Of a stretch of DNA of 64,000 nucleotides, positions 26,836 through 37,088 are shown in pieces. Where the stretch lies: positions 310,001-374,000 of the forward strand of contig UBZT01000010.1 in assembly GCA_900470155.1 (NCBI GenBank). The letters run 5' to 3'. How positions within the stretch are numbered: position 1 is the first letter of the stretch; each line of letters opens with the position of its first letter. Under the pieces are notes generated by a model that had not been told where the DNA came from, did no database searches, and saw only the letters and a program-made list of their open reading frames with translations. Origin of the DNA: Hyphomicrobiales bacterium. GTDB taxonomy: Bacteria > Pseudomonadota > Alphaproteobacteria > Rhizobiales > Rhizobiaceae. Made by a program: the position numbers and the translations under genes.

Positions 26836-27005
26836 GCCATGCCTTCTATGTCTATGGTTCCTATCTCCTGACGGCGCTGATCTGTCTCGTGCTGATCGGC
26901 TGGGTCTGGCTCGATGGCCGGGCACGGCAGGGCGAACTGAAGGCGCTTGAGGCTTCCGGCATTCGCCGTCGCTCCGCAGCCGTCAAGCCGGGTGAGGGGG
27001 CATGA
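26832..27005 (+). CDS. ccmD: Heme exporter small subunit CcmD
   Basis: A 57-residue protein, easily missed because a longer frame runs through it. The start ATG overlaps the ccmC stop and the stop overlaps the ccmG start. It has SHAFYVYGSYLLTALICL, one membrane helix (residues about 10-30) and a basic cytoplasmic tail, which is the standard CcmD plan. CcmD stabilises the CcmABC-CcmE complex. Confidence 0.93.
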   Translation: MSHAFYVYGSYLLTALICLVLIGWVWLDGRARQGELKALEASGIRRRSAAVKPGEGA

Positions 27006-27607
27006 ACACGCGGCCCTCCGATCCTGGCACTACCCGCAAGGGGGTCGGCCGCTATGTTTTCGCACTGCTGCCGCTGGCTTTTTTTGCCGTGATTGCCGGC
27101 ACGGCGGCGAAGATGCTCTACGAGCAGGATGTCAACGGCCGCGACATTTCCGTCATTCCCTCGGCGCTGATCGGCACCAAAGCGCCGGAGCTGTCGCTGC
27201 CCGCCCTCGAAGGCTCTGACCGCCCTGCCCTCACCACAGCCGTCATGGCCGGCAAGCTGACGCTGGTTAATGTCTTTGCCTCCTGGTGCGTGCCCTGCCG
27301 CGAGGAACATCCGATGCTGCTGGAATTGTCCAGGGATCCGCGCATCACGCTGGTCGGCATCAACTACAAGGACCGCACTGACAATGCGCTGCGGTTCCTC
27401 GGTGAACTCGGCAACCCGTTCCAGGCGATCGGCATCGATCCGAACGGCAAGGCGGCGATCGACTGGGGGGTCTACGGAATCCCCGAGAGCTATCTTGTCG
27501 GCCCCGACGGCACGATCCTCTACAAGAAGGTCGGTCCCTTCGATCCGCAGTCGATCAAGACGCTGTTGATGCCGGCGATCGAAAAGGCGCTGGCTGCAGG
27601 CAGCTAG
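27002..27607 (+). CDS. ccmG: Thiol:disulfide interchange protein CcmG/DsbE
   Basis: A 201-residue membrane-anchored thioredoxin. There is an N-terminal helix at residues about 17-35, then the thioredoxin domain with active site WCVPC (C96, C99) in NVFASWCVPCREEHP and the cis-proline region YGIPESYLV. It reduces apocytochrome c or CcmH so that heme can be attached. It ends the ccmABCDG operon; ccmE, ccmF and ccmH are not here and in rhizobia usually lie in a separate cluster. Confidence 0.95.
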   Translation: MNTRPSDPGTTRKGVGRYVFALLPLAFFAVIAGTAAKMLYEQDVNGRDISVIPSALIGTKAPELSLPALEGSDRPALTTAVMAGKLTLVNVFASWCVPCREEHPMLLELSRDPRITLVGINYKDRTDNALRFLGELGNPFQAIGIDPNGKAAIDWGVYGIPESYLVGPDGTILYKKVGPFDPQSIKTLLMPAIEKALAAGS

Positions 27608-27610
27608 CCC

Positions 27611-27665
27611 GTATCATGCTTTGATACTAAGTCTTGACATCCGTTTCGTATCTCTTGATGATACG
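27611..27665. promoter_or_regulatory. higBA promoter-operator with two GTATC/GATAC dyads
   Basis: Two inverted repeats share half-sites: GTATCA-N5-TGATAC (27611-27627) and CGTATC-N7-GATACG (27647-27665). A -35-like TTGACA at 27634-27639 lies between them, and the second dyad covers the -10 position. The HigA antitoxin, alone or with HigB, probably binds here to repress its own operon. Confidence 0.6.
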
Positions 27666-27682
27666 CTGGCGGAGGTCGAACC

Positions 27683-27964
27683 ATGATCCGTTCATTCAAG
27701 GACAAGCGCACCCGTTCGATAGATGATGGATCCATCCGCAAAGGGTTCCCCGCCGATCTCGTTCGTCGGGCGCAACAATTGCTGGCTTTGCTTGATGCAG
27801 CCAAGGATCTGAGCGACTTGCGATCGCCGCCCGGAAATCGGCTGGAGAAGCTCAGTGGCGATCGAGAAGAGCAGTATTCAATCCGGATCAATATCCAATG
27901 GCGCATCTGTTTCGTATGGACTGATGCCGGGCCTGAAAACGTCGAGATCACCGACTACCATTGA
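27683..27964 (+). CDS. higB: HigB-type toxin (RelE/ParE superfamily)
   Basis: A 93-residue protein of the HigB family. It carries RSFKDKRTRSIDDG at the N terminus, LRSPPGNRLEKLSGDREEQYSI in the middle and INIQWRICFVW near the end, where the arginine is typical of ribosome-dependent mRNA endonucleases. It has a GGAGG ribosome site. The toxin gene precedes the antitoxin gene by 27 bases, the usual order for higBA. It would cut mRNA on the ribosome unless bound by HigA. Confidence 0.9.
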   Translation: MIRSFKDKRTRSIDDGSIRKGFPADLVRRAQQLLALLDAAKDLSDLRSPPGNRLEKLSGDREEQYSIRINIQWRICFVWTDAGPENVEITDYH

Positions 27965-27991
27965 GCCACAAGGCTGCAAGGAGACGACAAG

Positions 27992-28291
27992 ATGAGTATC
28001 AGCAAGGCACCGCCGATCCATCCGGGAGAAATTCTGAAAGAGCTCTATCTCGCGCCGTTGAACATGACACCCTACTCCCTCGCCCGCCAGCTACGCGTCC
28101 CGCGGACGCGTATCGAACGTATCGTCGGCGAGAAAGTCGGCATCAGCGCGGATACGGCCTTGCGGCTGGCCAAATTCTTTCAAACCACACCGGAGTTCTG
28201 GCTGAACCTGCAGGCCGGTTATGATCTGAAGCGGGAAAGTTCGGTTCTCGAAGCGGAATTGGCGCAAATTCCCGCTTTCAAAGCCGCCTGA
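27992..28291 (+). CDS. higA: HigA-type antitoxin
   Basis: A 99-residue Xre-family helix-turn-helix protein with PPIHPGEILKE at the start, HTH around residues 30-55 (ARQLRVPRTRIERIVGEK) and FFQTTPEFWLNLQAGYDL, the hallmark of HigA antitoxins. A strong AAGGAG ribosome site supports high translation, which favours antitoxin excess. It neutralises HigB and represses the operon. Confidence 0.92.
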   Translation: MSISKAPPIHPGEILKELYLAPLNMTPYSLARQLRVPRTRIERIVGEKVGISADTALRLAKFFQTTPEFWLNLQAGYDLKRESSVLEAELAQIPAFKAA

Positions 28292-28297
28292 GCCCCC

Positions 28298-28891
28298 TCA
28301 GAGAGCCGCCTGCCATTCCTTGATCGCATCGACCGGCCAGACCAGCATCAGCACGTTGAGAGTCAGGTTGTCCCGGATGATATAGCCGGTCGCCAGTTCG
28401 AAGCCGATGGCAATCACTACCGTCAGCCAGATCGGTGCGCGAGCGGCAAACCAGAAGCCGGCGAACATCGCGACCATGTCCATGGCCGAATTCAGGATGC
28501 TGTCGCCCTGGTAGCCGACCGCCATGGTCGCGGAGCGGTAGCGGTTGATGATGATCGGCGAGTTTTCCAGGATTTCCCAGCCCGCCTCGATGACGCCGGC
28601 GAGCGTCAGGCGCGCGCCGATCGAGGCCTTGCGCAGCACGGCCCAGCCGAGCAGGTAGAACAGGAAGCCGTGAATGATGTGCGATGGTGTGTACCAGTCG
28701 AACAGGTGCTGGGAATTGCCCGGCGTGTTGACGCCCGGCTCGAACAGCTTGATGTAGCCGCAGGAGCAGATCCACAGGCGGCCCATGAAAAATTGAGCGG
28801 CGATCTGGACGATCAGCACGACGGCCGTGGCAATCAGCCAGAAGCTCAGGCTGGATCTGTTTTCGCTTTCGCTCAGCGTCGGCGCGTTCAT
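28298..28891 (-). CDS. DUF2585 membrane protein
   Basis: A 197-residue protein with about five hydrophobic segments. A motif-rich centre ([44 protein letters not shown]) matches my recollection of the DUF2585 (UPF0314) family of alphaproteobacterial membrane proteins with unknown role. Its ATG overlaps the yciB stop by four bases, so it ends the minus-strand run dapF-mtaB-ftsY-yciB. Confidence 0.88.
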   Translation of the reverse strand: MNAPTLSESENRSSLSFWLIATAVVLIVQIAAQFFMGRLWICSCGYIKLFEPGVNTPGNSQHLFDWYTPSHIIHGFLFYLLGWAVLRKASIGARLTLAGVIEAGWEILENSPIIINRYRSATMAVGYQGDSILNSAMDMVAMFAGFWFAARAPIWLTVVIAIGFELATGYIIRDNLTLNVLMLVWPVDAIKEWQAAL

Positions 28892-29577
28892 TCCTTCCCG
28901 CCCGCGGTTCTATCTTCCAGCGAATGTTTCATGATCAGCGGCATCTGCGCCAGCGTGAACAGGATGGTGATCGGCATCGTGCCCCAGACCTTGAAATTCA
29001 CCCAGACATCGTTGGAGAAATTGCGCCAGACCACCTCGTTGATCGCCGCCAGGAAGAGGAAGAAGATCCCCCAGCGCAGCGTCAGCTTGCGCCAGCCTTC
29101 GGCATCAAGCTGGAAAGCGGCGTTGAAGACATAGCCGAGCAGCGATTTGCCGAACAGCAGGCCGCCGAGCAGGACCACGCCGAACAGTGAATTGACGATG
29201 GTCGGCTTCATTTTGATGAAGGTCTCGTCCTGCAGCCAGATCGACAGCGTGCCGAAGATTGTGACGACGATGCCGGAGACGAAGGGCATGATCGGCAGGT
29301 GCTTAAAGATCAGCTTGGAGGCGATCAGCGAGATGATCGTCGCCACCATGAACAGCGCGGTCGCGATAAACAACGGGCCGCCGACGGCAGTCAGCACCGG
29401 GAAGGTCTTGGCCAGCCATTCGCCGCGCAGGTTGCCGAAGAAGAAGACGAGCAGGGGACCGAGTTCCAGCGCCATCTTCAGCATCGGGTGATGTTTTTCG
29501 GCCGAGGTCGATTCGACATCGCTGGAATGTACGGTCATTGCGTCGTCTTTCGTGGTTTTGTCCGGAAAATTGTTCAT
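28888..29577 (-). CDS. yciB: Septation protein A family (YciB/IspZ)
   Basis: A 229-residue membrane protein with five to six hydrophobic segments and the family motifs [13 protein letters not shown] and [13 protein letters not shown], plus [17 protein letters not shown]. Family members affect cell-envelope synthesis and division. The 38-residue polar N terminus depends on starting at 29577, whose ATG overlaps the ftsY stop; a start at 29538 is possible. Confidence 0.92.
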   Translation of the reverse strand: MNNFPDKTTKDDAMTVHSSDVESTSAEKHHPMLKMALELGPLLVFFFGNLRGEWLAKTFPVLTAVGGPLFIATALFMVATIISLIASKLIFKHLPIMPFVSGIVVTIFGTLSIWLQDETFIKMKPTIVNSLFGVVLLGGLLFGKSLLGYVFNAAFQLDAEGWRKLTLRWGIFFLFLAAINEVVWRNFSNDVWVNFKVWGTMPITILFTLAQMPLIMKHSLEDRTAGGKE

Positions 29578-31004
29578 CGGGCGATACCTGCAATCGCGCT
29601 GGCGAAATCCTCGGCCTCGAAGGGCTCGAGGTCGTCGACGCCTTCTCCGACGCCGATGAAATAGACCGGCAGTTTGTGTTTGGCGGCAATCGCCACAAGA
29701 ATGCCGCCGCGGGCGGTGCCGTCGAGTTTGGTCATGATCAAGCCGTTGACGCCGGCGACATTGCGGAAGATCTCGACCTGGTTCATGGCGTTCTGGCCGG
29801 TGGTGGCATCCAGCGTCTGCAGCACGGTATGCGGCGCGTCAGGATCGAGCTTGCCGAGCACACGAACGATCTTTTCGAGCTCGGCCATCAGCTCCGTCTT
29901 GTTCTGCAGCCGGCCGGCAGTGTCGATGATCAGGACATCGGCCTTTTCGGCTCTGGCGCGCTCGAAGGCATCATAGGCAAGGCCCGAGGCATCGGCGCCA
30001 AGCTTGGTGCCGACAAAGGTCGAGCCGGTGCGGTCGGCCCAGATCTTCAACTGCTCGATGGCTGCGGCTCGGAAGGTGTCGCCGGCCGCCAGCATGACCT
30101 TCAGGCCGGAACCCGACAGCTTGGCGGCCAGCTTACCGATCGTGGTGGTCTTGCCGGTGCCATTGACGCCGACGACGAGAATGACATGCGGCTTGTGATT
30201 GAGGTCGAGCGCCAGCGGCTTGGCGACCGGCTTCAGAACCTTGACGATCTCGCCGGCCATGATCCGGGTCACGTCCTCGCCGGTCACATCCTTGCCATAG
30301 CGCTCGGAGGACAGCGTGTCGGTAACACGCAACGCGGTCTCGACACCGAGATCGGCCTGGATCAGCAGGTCCTCCAGCTCTTCCAGGGTCTCTTCGTCCA
30401 GCTTGCGCTTGGTAAACAGCGCAGTGATCTGGCTGGTCAGTTGCGAGGAGGTGCGAAACAGGCCGGCTGTCAGGCGCTGGAACCAGGTGAGTTTTGCCGT
30501 CGGCGCCTCGTCCGCCGGCTCGACCGGCAGGGTGTCGGCCGTGGCAAATCCCTTCGGTAGGGCGACCGGCACAACTGCTTCCACCGGAGCCGGTGTTTCA
30601 ACATTGTCACTATGCGAGATATCAGCCGGCTGGACCGGATTTTCGTGGAAGGTCAGGGTCTCGGCCTGGACCGGCTCGACAGCCTGCTGCTCGGCTTCGT
30701 CTTCGGCCTTCAAAAGCTCCAGCGGCACCATGGCCAGATCGACGTCGGACGGTTCGCGCGCTTGTGCCTGCGCTGGTTCTGCGTCGAGGTCAGGTGCCGG
30801 GCCGCCAGCGGTATCGATGTCGGAGGCTAGGACCGGATCGTCGGCGAGCGGCAGGTCCTCTACCCGGTCGCGCGGCTCGCTTTCGGCTATGATCGCGGCT
30901 TCGACCTCAGCGGGCAGCGCCCTGTCTTCATCGGTCTCCGTCACCGTTTCAGTCGGCTTTTCCTTGCCGAAGGTGAAGACTTTTTTGAAGAAACCGAGGG
31001 CCAT
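29574..31004 (-). CDS. ftsY: Signal recognition particle receptor FtsY
   Basis: A 476-residue SRP receptor. Residues about 1-170 are acidic and low in complexity (A domain), and residues about 175-476 form the NG GTPase domain. Visible GTPase motifs are [16 protein letters not shown] (P-loop), [20 protein letters not shown] and [10 protein letters not shown]. It docks ribosome-nascent-chain-SRP complexes at the inner membrane. Its partner Ffh is encoded about 6 kb away on the other strand. Confidence 0.97.
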   Translation of the reverse strand: MALGFFKKVFTFGKEKPTETVTETDEDRALPAEVEAAIIAESEPRDRVEDLPLADDPVLASDIDTAGGPAPDLDAEPAQAQAREPSDVDLAMVPLELLKAEDEAEQQAVEPVQAETLTFHENPVQPADISHSDNVETPAPVEAVVPVALPKGFATADTLPVEPADEAPTAKLTWFQRLTAGLFRTSSQLTSQITALFTKRKLDEETLEELEDLLIQADLGVETALRVTDTLSSERYGKDVTGEDVTRIMAGEIVKVLKPVAKPLALDLNHKPHVILVVGVNGTGKTTTIGKLAAKLSGSGLKVMLAAGDTFRAAAIEQLKIWADRTGSTFVGTKLGADASGLAYDAFERARAEKADVLIIDTAGRLQNKTELMAELEKIVRVLGKLDPDAPHTVLQTLDATTGQNAMNQVEIFRNVAGVNGLIMTKLDGTARGGILVAIAAKHKLPVYFIGVGEGVDDLEPFEAEDFASAIAGIAR

Positions 31005-31025
31005 GGGTCTTGTTAATCCGTCTTC

Positions 31026-32306
31026 TCAGGCCGCGGCGCTGGAGGCCGTTGCCGATGCAATCGTCAGATGGCGGCCATTATGGCCACCGATCGAAACCTC
31101 GACCAGCATGCCCGGCGTAAAGCCTGGCGCTGAAACGAAGGTGAAGTCTTCCGTATGGGCCATTTCGTTGCGTTCGACCAGCAGCATTTGTCGCGTGCCG
31201 ATCAGGCGATCGAGGTGGGCTACATGCAGGCGCTCGGCCACGGCGCGCAAGGTGGACGCGCGGGCCTTGACGACGGCGCGGTCATGCTGCGGCATACGGG
31301 CCGCCGGCGTGCCCGGCCGCGGACTATAGGGAAAGACATGCAGATGGGCGATGCCGATTTCCTCTGCCATCCGTGCGGAATTGGCGGCCATCTCTTCCGT
31401 TTCTGTCGGAAATCCGGCGATCATGTCAGCGCCAAAGGCGAAATCCGGGCGAAGGTCACGGACCTTCCTGGCGAATGCGATCGCATCCGCACTGGAATGC
31501 CGGCGCTTCATGCGCTTCAGGATCAGGTCGTCGCCGTGCTGCAGCGACAGATGCAGGTGCGGCATGAAACGCGGCTCGTCGGCGATCAGGTCGAAGAGAT
31601 GCTTGTCGACCTCGATGCTGTCAATCGAGGACAGCCGCAGCCTGAGGATTTCCGGCACCTGCTTCAGCAGCGTCTTTGCCAGCTGACCAAGCGTTGGTCG
31701 GCCGGGCAGGTCGGCGCCGTAGCTGGTGGCATCGACGCCGGTCAGCACCACCTCGCGATAGCCGTTTTCCACCAGCTTGCGCGCCTGCTCGACCACGGCA
31801 CCCATCGGCACCGAGCGGGAATTGCCGCGGCCATAAGGAATGATGCAGAAGGTGCAGCGGTGGTCACAGCCATTCTGCACCTGCAGGAAGCCGCGCACAT
31901 GGCCGTCGATATGCGCCACCATCTGCGGCGCGGTCTCGGTGACGCTCATGATGTCGTTGACGCGCAGCTTTTCCTCGGCCGAAACCCCGAAATCGGGCAG
32001 CCGGCGATAGCTCTCGGCCTTCAGCTTTTCCTCGTTGCCGAGCACGGCATCGACTTCCGGCATGGCGGCGAAACCTTCGGCATCCGTCTGGGCGGCGCAG
32101 CCGGTGACGATGATGCGGGCTTCCGGGTTTTCGCGGCGGGCGCGGCGGATGGCCTGGCGGGCCTGCTTTACGGCTTCGCCGGTGACGGCGCAGGTATTGA
32201 CCAGGATCGCATGGTTCAGGCCGGCCTTGGCCGCCTCTGCCTTCATCACTTCGGATTCGTAGGTGTTGAGGCGACAGCCGAAGGTGATGACGTCGATGCC
32301 GCTCAC
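31026..32306 (-). CDS. mtaB: tRNA t6A37 methylthiotransferase MtaB
   Basis: A 426-residue radical-SAM methylthiotransferase. N-terminal cluster cysteines occur in [23 protein letters not shown] and VTGCAAQTD. The radical-SAM motif CxxxCxxC is in [15 protein letters not shown], and a TRAM domain ends the protein. MtaB adds a methylthio group to t6A at position 37 of tRNAs reading ANN codons. Its start overlaps the dapF stop by four bases. Confidence 0.95.
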   Translation of the reverse strand: MSGIDVITFGCRLNTYESEVMKAEAAKAGLNHAILVNTCAVTGEAVKQARQAIRRARRENPEARIIVTGCAAQTDAEGFAAMPEVDAVLGNEEKLKAESYRRLPDFGVSAEEKLRVNDIMSVTETAPQMVAHIDGHVRGFLQVQNGCDHRCTFCIIPYGRGNSRSVPMGAVVEQARKLVENGYREVVLTGVDATSYGADLPGRPTLGQLAKTLLKQVPEILRLRLSSIDSIEVDKHLFDLIADEPRFMPHLHLSLQHGDDLILKRMKRRHSSADAIAFARKVRDLRPDFAFGADMIAGFPTETEEMAANSARMAEEIGIAHLHVFPYSPRPGTPAARMPQHDRAVVKARASTLRAVAERLHVAHLDRLIGTRQMLLVERNEMAHTEDFTFVSAPGFTPGMLVEVSIGGHNGRHLTIASATASSAAA

Positions 32307-33235
32307 GAAGCGGAGGCCCCGGCGACAGTGTCGGCTTTGTCAGCATCCCGCTGCCAATCGCCGCTGACAGGATCGACAGAACCCGACCATTCCCATTCGG
32401 CAGGACCGGTCATGATGACCTTGCTGTCGCTTTCACGCCATTCGATCATCAGCGATCCACGGTTCGGGCTCGAGGCCACCGTGATCGTCACCTTGCGTTC
32501 GGTACGGCCGGTGCGTGCCGCCGAGACGGCAGCGGCGCAGGCAGCCGAACCGCAGGCGAGGGTCAGGCCGGCGCCGCGCTCCCAGGTGCGCGTGGTCATC
32601 GTGGTTTTCGAGGTGACGTGAGCCAGGGTGATATTGGCCTTTTCCGGGAAAATCGGATGGTTTTCCAGCAGTGGGCCGAAGCGTTCCAGGTCGAAGTCCA
32701 TCGGGTCGCGGTCGATCCAGAAGATCGCATGCGGATTGCCCATCGACATGGCCGAGGGCGAATGCAGGATCGGTGCGTCGATCGGGCCGATCTGCAGCTC
32801 GATCTTGCTGGTATCGTAGAACTCTTCCGACAAGGGGATGCGATCCCATTCAAACACGGGCTTGCCCATGTCGACAGATATGGTTGCGTCCGCATTCTCG
32901 ACCGCATTGAGAATGCCGGCAACGGTCTGGAAGGTGAATGTCTTGCGGCCGGTCTCCGCGGCCAATGCCTGCACCACGCAGCGCGTGCCGTTGCCGCAGG
33001 CCTGAGCCTTAGTGCCATCACAGTTGAGGATGTCGATATAGGCGTCCGTGCCATCGATCTTCGGATCATGAACCGCCATGATCTGGTCGAAATGGGTCAC
33101 GGCATCGCCAGCCAGGGCAACGGCCGCAGCCGGCGTAACGCGGTCGGTACGTCCGCGCATGTCGACGACCAGGATCTTGTTGCCAAGCCCGTTCATCTTC
33201 GCGAAGTCGACCCGATTGCCCATCGTCATGCTCAT
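32303..33235 (-). CDS. dapF: Diaminopimelate epimerase
   Basis: A 310-residue epimerase with the two catalytic cysteines in QACGNGTRC (C80) and LACGSAAC. It converts LL- to meso-diaminopimelate for lysine and peptidoglycan synthesis. An ATG at 33223 is an alternative start. It is the first gene of the dapF-mtaB-ftsY-yciB-DUF2585 run, all joined by overlaps or a short gap. Confidence 0.96.
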   Translation of the reverse strand: MSMTMGNRVDFAKMNGLGNKILVVDMRGRTDRVTPAAAVALAGDAVTHFDQIMAVHDPKIDGTDAYIDILNCDGTKAQACGNGTRCVVQALAAETGRKTFTFQTVAGILNAVENADATISVDMGKPVFEWDRIPLSEEFYDTSKIELQIGPIDAPILHSPSAMSMGNPHAIFWIDRDPMDFDLERFGPLLENHPIFPEKANITLAHVTSKTTMTTRTWERGAGLTLACGSAACAAAVSAARTGRTERKVTITVASSPNRGSLMIEWRESDSKVIMTGPAEWEWSGSVDPVSGDWQRDADKADTVAGASAS

Positions 33236-33303
33236 CCTTGCCTATTTGAGGGTTTATATGGCGGAAAAGCGATGAAATTACCAGTGCTGCGGCACGAAGC
33301 CTC

Positions 33304-34311
33304 TCATCCTGCCGGAACGTCGAAGACCTCTCCCGGCAGCAGCGGCCGGAAAAGCGCAGGATCTATGCCGTGCTGGTCGAGTGCTGCGCGCAGATGGGTC
33401 ACCGGATGGTCGATCGCCTCGTCGGTCAGCTGGAAAGTGCCGAAATGGTGGCCGGCGACATGGGATGCCCGGCACGCCAGCATGCCACGAACGGCTTCGT
33501 CCGGATTCTGGTGCTGCCCCTTCATGAACCAGCGCGGCTCATAGGCGCCGAAGGGCAGGATGGCGAGGCGAAAGCTTTGATATTTCTCGGCAGCGCTGGC
33601 GTAGTTGATGCCGTCGTGAAAGCCCGTGTCGCCGACATGATAGATCCGGCCGGCCGGTGTCTCGATGACGAAGGCGGCCCAGAGCGCCATGCGCCGGTCG
33701 CCGGTTCCGCGGGCCGACCAGTGATGGCTAGGCTCCGCGACGATGCGGACATCGGCGGAAATCCTCGCTTCACCACCCCAGTCGAGCGTCGCGATCTCGG
33801 CATCAGGTATGGCGCGACGGATTATCGTATCATTGCCCAGCGGCGTGACGATTCGTGGCGCATGCTCCTTCTGCAGGCGTTTCAATGTCGCGACATCGAG
33901 ATGGTCATGGTGATTGTGCGACACGAGCACGAGATCGATCGGCGGCAGATCGGCAAAGGCGATGCCCGGCGCCACCACACGCTTGGGTCCGGCGAAGGAA
34001 ACCGGGCTGGCGCGATCGGACCACAGTGGATCGGTCAGGATGTTGAGCCCGGCCACCTGGACCAGAAGCGTGGCGTGCCCGACCATGGTTACACGCAGAC
34101 CGTCACCGGTGATGCGCTCCACCGGTTTTGCTCCGGCGAAAGGGCTGACGACCGACTTCGGCCAACGGGCACGTTGGCCATTGAACTGCCATTTCAGAAG
34201 GTCGCGGAAATTGCCCGGCTCGACGCCATTGGGATTGAAAAATCGTATGCCGTCGAAATGATCGGAAACGGGACCGTTGTAGTAGGGGTTCTTGCTGTCT
34301 GGCGCGGTCAA
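33304..34311 (-). CDS. Metallo-beta-lactamase-fold hydrolase (NAPE-PLD / UlaG-like)
   Basis: About 335 residues. TTG at 34311 is preferred because AGGA lies eight bases upstream and the product begins TAPDSKNPYYNGP like relatives; a longer frame to 34422 lacks that support. The zinc motif HxHxDH is seen in LVSHNHHDHLD, with further ligands in AEPSHHWSARG, YHVGDTGFHDG and the C-terminal ASHVAGHHFGTF. The layout resembles cytoplasmic lipid hydrolases of the NAPE-PLD type, but the substrate cannot be read from sequence. Confidence 0.88.
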   Translation of the reverse strand: MTAPDSKNPYYNGPVSDHFDGIRFFNPNGVEPGNFRDLLKWQFNGQRARWPKSVVSPFAGAKPVERITGDGLRVTMVGHATLLVQVAGLNILTDPLWSDRASPVSFAGPKRVVAPGIAFADLPPIDLVLVSHNHHDHLDVATLKRLQKEHAPRIVTPLGNDTIIRRAIPDAEIATLDWGGEARISADVRIVAEPSHHWSARGTGDRRMALWAAFVIETPAGRIYHVGDTGFHDGINYASAAEKYQSFRLAILPFGAYEPRWFMKGQHQNPDEAVRGMLACRASHVAGHHFGTFQLTDEAIDHPVTHLRAALDQHGIDPALFRPLLPGEVFDVPAG

Positions 34312-34451
34312 TTCGTCTGTCCTGTTGCCTTTGGTGTGGCAAGCATATGGGGGAGGCAGACGAGGGTATCCAGCGGCCGACGCGAAAATTGCCTTGAACT
34401 CTTCTGGCCAAGGCTGGAGCAAGAGGAAGGTGGGGTAAGGGGGAAGATGAG

Positions 34452-34483
34452 AGACCGGTGCCGCATGGACGCGGCACCGGTCT
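34452..34483 (-). terminator. Stem-loop after the chemoreceptor gene
   Basis: A perfect 13-bp stem (AGACCGGTGCCGC with GCGGCACCGGTCT) and a six-base loop begin 9 bases beyond the chemoreceptor stop on the minus strand. The T-run that follows is weak (CTCATCTTCC). Confidence 0.65.
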
Positions 34484-34491
34484 GGATCAGA

Positions 34492-36735
34492 TCAGAATTC
34501 CTGCCAATCCTGGTTGTCTGCGCTGACTGCAACGCCACCGGCTGCTACCCGAACCGGCGCACGGCGCGGCGAAGCAGGTGCGGACATTGATGCGGCGGGA
34601 GCAGCGGTGCGGCGCGGTGCGGCCATTTCGGCAGCGACGGAGCGCAGTGATCCTGCATTGCCGCCGAGCTGGAACTGGCTGATCAGGTCACGCAGGCGAT
34701 TGGCTTCGCTGGCAAGCGTCGCGCAGGCCGCATTGGCCTCTTCGACCATGGCGGCGTTCTGCTGGGTGACCTGGTCCATCTGGTTGACCGCCATATTGAC
34801 TTCCGACAGGCCAACCGACTGTTCGCGCGCCGATGTGGCGATCGAATCCATGTGCTGGTTGATCGTGACAATATAGGTTTCGATGGTCTTCAGCACTTCG
34901 CCGGTCTCGCTGACCAGCTTGACGCCGCTGCTGACTTCGTCGCTGGAATTGCGGATCAGTGTCTTGATTTCCTTCGCCGCATTGGCCGAGCGCTGGGCAA
35001 GCTCGCGCACTTCCTGAGCGACGACGGCAAAGCCCTTGCCGGCTTCGCCCGCACGGGCCGCCTCGACGCCGGCATTCAGCGCCAAAAGATTGGTCTGGAA
35101 GGCAATATCGTCGATGACGCCGATGATGTTGGAAATCTGGCCGGAGGACTGCTCGATCTTGCCCATGGCGGCGACCGCGTTTGCGACGACGGCGCCGGAC
35201 TGACGGGCACTGTCATTGGCCTGGATCGCAACCGTGCGGGCCTCTTCGGCGCGCTTGGAAGAATTGCTGACATTGACGGTGATTTCGTCGAGCGCCGCTG
35301 CCGTCTCTTCGAGCGAAGCGGCCTGCTGTTCGGTGCGCTTCGACAGGTCGTCGGTGCTCTGGCTGATCTCGCGTGAACCGCTGTCGATTGCACCGCCGGC
35401 CTGGGCCACTTCCGCAAGCGTCTGGCGCAGTTGCGAGACGGCAAGATTGAAGTCGGTCCGCAGGGTTTCAAAATCGGCGTCGAGCTGCTTGTCGATCTGG
35501 AAGGACAGATCACCGGCCGCCAGGTGCTTCAGGCCATCGGCCAGCGTCGCGGTGGCCTTGCTCATCGCTTCAGCACGGTCGTGCTCGAGCTGGGCCGTGC
35601 GGCGGCGTTCACCTTCACTCTGGTCGCGTTGCTTGTCGGCCTCGTTTTCGAGCTGCACAGCCCTGATCGCATTGTCCTTCAAGACCTGAACGGCTCGCGC
35701 CATGGCGCCGATTTCGTCCGCACGGTCGCCATTGTCGACGGTTGCCGACAGGTCGTTCGAGGCCAGGCGCGAGATCGTGCCGGTGATGTTGGCAATCACC
35801 GATGCCAGGGAGCGGGCAAAGAACAGGAAGCCGAGCGACGACAGCAGCGCGACGAGGACCGTGACGATGGCGGTCGTCCAGAGCGCCGCGCGGCTGCCTT
35901 CGACGATTGGTGTGACATCGGAAGCAATCGACATGACGCCGATCTTGTCGCCGGAGAAATTGTTGAACGGCACGCCTTCGATGATGTAGGTGCGTCCGCC
36001 TTCCGTCATCTGTGCCTGCACGGGTTTGCCGTCGAACACGGACTGCAACTGCGCGTCCGACAGAAGCGGCTTGTCGCCGAGCGTCGAGGCCTGCTGCACG
36101 AGCTTGCCTTCAACAAGCACATGGACGGCGATTTCACCCTGGATGCGTTCCGCCAGCGGCTTGAAATAGGCATTGGCAAGGCTCGTTCCGGTATCGACGG
36201 CGCCGACAACCTTGCCGTCGCGAAGAACAGGAGCCGAGGCAAACATGCTGACGGCGGTGCGGCCGGGTTCCGTGCCGGCAACCAGCTTGCCGCTCGACAG
36301 GGCGCCTACGACGGTCTTGCGCCGGCCCGTCATGTCATCGCCGAACTTGTCCGGCGTGTGGATGCGGGCAATGGCTTCACCCTTGGAATTGATGAAGGTA
36401 ATCAGCTGGACGCCGCCGGAGCTGATGATTTCCGGCAGGCTGCCGGAATACCGCTTGATGATCTCCTCGCGTGCATTGCTTTCGATCAGGCCTGCCGTTT
36501 CGGGTTCGCCGGCCAGTGCCAGCGCAACGGTCGATGCCGTCTTCTTCTGGGCATTCATGTCGTTTTCGATCAGCGCCAGGTCGCTCTGCATCTCCTTGCG
36601 CAGTGCTTCCTCGTTCATGTTCGACTGGCGATACCAAGCGGTGCCGCCGATAGCGGCGCTGGTAAACAGGACTGCAGCAAAGCCATAGGCCGTGATTTTG
36701 ACCCAAAGGGGTCGTTTGATTGTCGTCTCGGTCAT
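34492..36735 (-). CDS. Methyl-accepting chemotaxis protein with periplasmic sensor domain
   Basis: A 747-residue chemoreceptor. Helix TM1 is at residues about 14-35 and a periplasmic Cache-like sensor domain at 37-283 ([20 protein letters not shown]). TM2 is at 284-307, HAMP at about 308-358, and a second HAMP-like stretch lies near 405-450. The signalling domain carries the conserved hairpin tip [18 protein letters not shown]. The protein ends in DWQEF, similar to the NWETF-type tether that recruits CheR/CheB. The ligand is unknown; the [19 protein letters not shown] stretch suggests a small-molecule-binding Cache domain. Confidence 0.94.
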   Translation of the reverse strand: MTETTIKRPLWVKITAYGFAAVLFTSAAIGGTAWYRQSNMNEEALRKEMQSDLALIENDMNAQKKTASTVALALAGEPETAGLIESNAREEIIKRYSGSLPEIISSGGVQLITFINSKGEAIARIHTPDKFGDDMTGRRKTVVGALSSGKLVAGTEPGRTAVSMFASAPVLRDGKVVGAVDTGTSLANAYFKPLAERIQGEIAVHVLVEGKLVQQASTLGDKPLLSDAQLQSVFDGKPVQAQMTEGGRTYIIEGVPFNNFSGDKIGVMSIASDVTPIVEGSRAALWTTAIVTVLVALLSSLGFLFFARSLASVIANITGTISRLASNDLSATVDNGDRADEIGAMARAVQVLKDNAIRAVQLENEADKQRDQSEGERRRTAQLEHDRAEAMSKATATLADGLKHLAAGDLSFQIDKQLDADFETLRTDFNLAVSQLRQTLAEVAQAGGAIDSGSREISQSTDDLSKRTEQQAASLEETAAALDEITVNVSNSSKRAEEARTVAIQANDSARQSGAVVANAVAAMGKIEQSSGQISNIIGVIDDIAFQTNLLALNAGVEAARAGEAGKGFAVVAQEVRELAQRSANAAKEIKTLIRNSSDEVSSGVKLVSETGEVLKTIETYIVTINQHMDSIATSAREQSVGLSEVNMAVNQMDQVTQQNAAMVEEANAACATLASEANRLRDLISQFQLGGNAGSLRSVAAEMAAPRRTAAPAASMSAPASPRRAPVRVAAGGVAVSADNQDWQEF

Positions 36736-37088
36736 GGTTTCTCTCCTCAGCCCTGTCCGTGCAGAGGAAAATCACGGAAAACATTCAAATTAACGTAAAT
36801 TCTGATGTAATGAATTATGAGGGGTGCATTCTTGTGGTCGCAATGGGGTAGCTCCGGTGCAACTGCCGGCATTGTTGACTTTCCCGCCGTTTTGCTGTTT
36901 ACCCCCGTCCATCTGCGACGAGACATGCACTCCGAGCCGCCGACCGGGACCCGCAAGGTATAAAGAGTTCCCGGAGGTCAACACCCGACAGCGCGATGCG
37001 CCCTCGGGTGCTTTTTGGCTTTGCGTCTTGTTTTCGTCCAAGGGAATACCGAGGTTTCGAAGATCCGAAACCGAGCAAGGAAGAGCCG
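36736..37088. other. 353-base gap between the chemoreceptor gene and ffh
   Basis: This gap carries the upstream region of the minus-strand chemoreceptor gene and the leader of ffh. Seen in it: an AT-rich stretch at 36790-36825, a weak promoter-like pair TTGACT/TTTACC (36875-36903), a terminator-like hairpin at 36982-37016 and a second hairpin GGTTTCG-N6-CGAAACC at 37053-37072 just upstream of the ffh ribosome site. No protein-coding gene is convincing. The SRP RNA signature (GGAAGGNAGCA type loop) was looked for and not found. Confidence 0.5.
36982..37016 (+). terminator. Terminator-like hairpin in the ffh leader
   Basis: CACCCGA (36982-36988) pairs with TCGGGTG (37004-37010), with an inner GCGC/GCGC helix, followed by CTTTTT. 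It lies 72 bases before the ffh start on the same strand. It could end a small RNA of roughly 100 bases begun near 36910, or act as an attenuator of ffh. Confidence 0.6.

Noticed and set aside
36841..36875. Short resemblance to a cobalamin riboswitch core (CTCCGGTGCAACTGCC)
   Set aside because: The conserved B12 box (GCCACTG type) and the surrounding helices are absent, and the downstream gene ffh has no link to cobalamin.
36880..36990. Possible SRP RNA because CTGTTTACC occurs next to ffh
   Set aside because: The conserved SRP RNA domain IV loop with GGAA and the AGCA/ACC internal loop are missing; the shared nine bases are probably chance.
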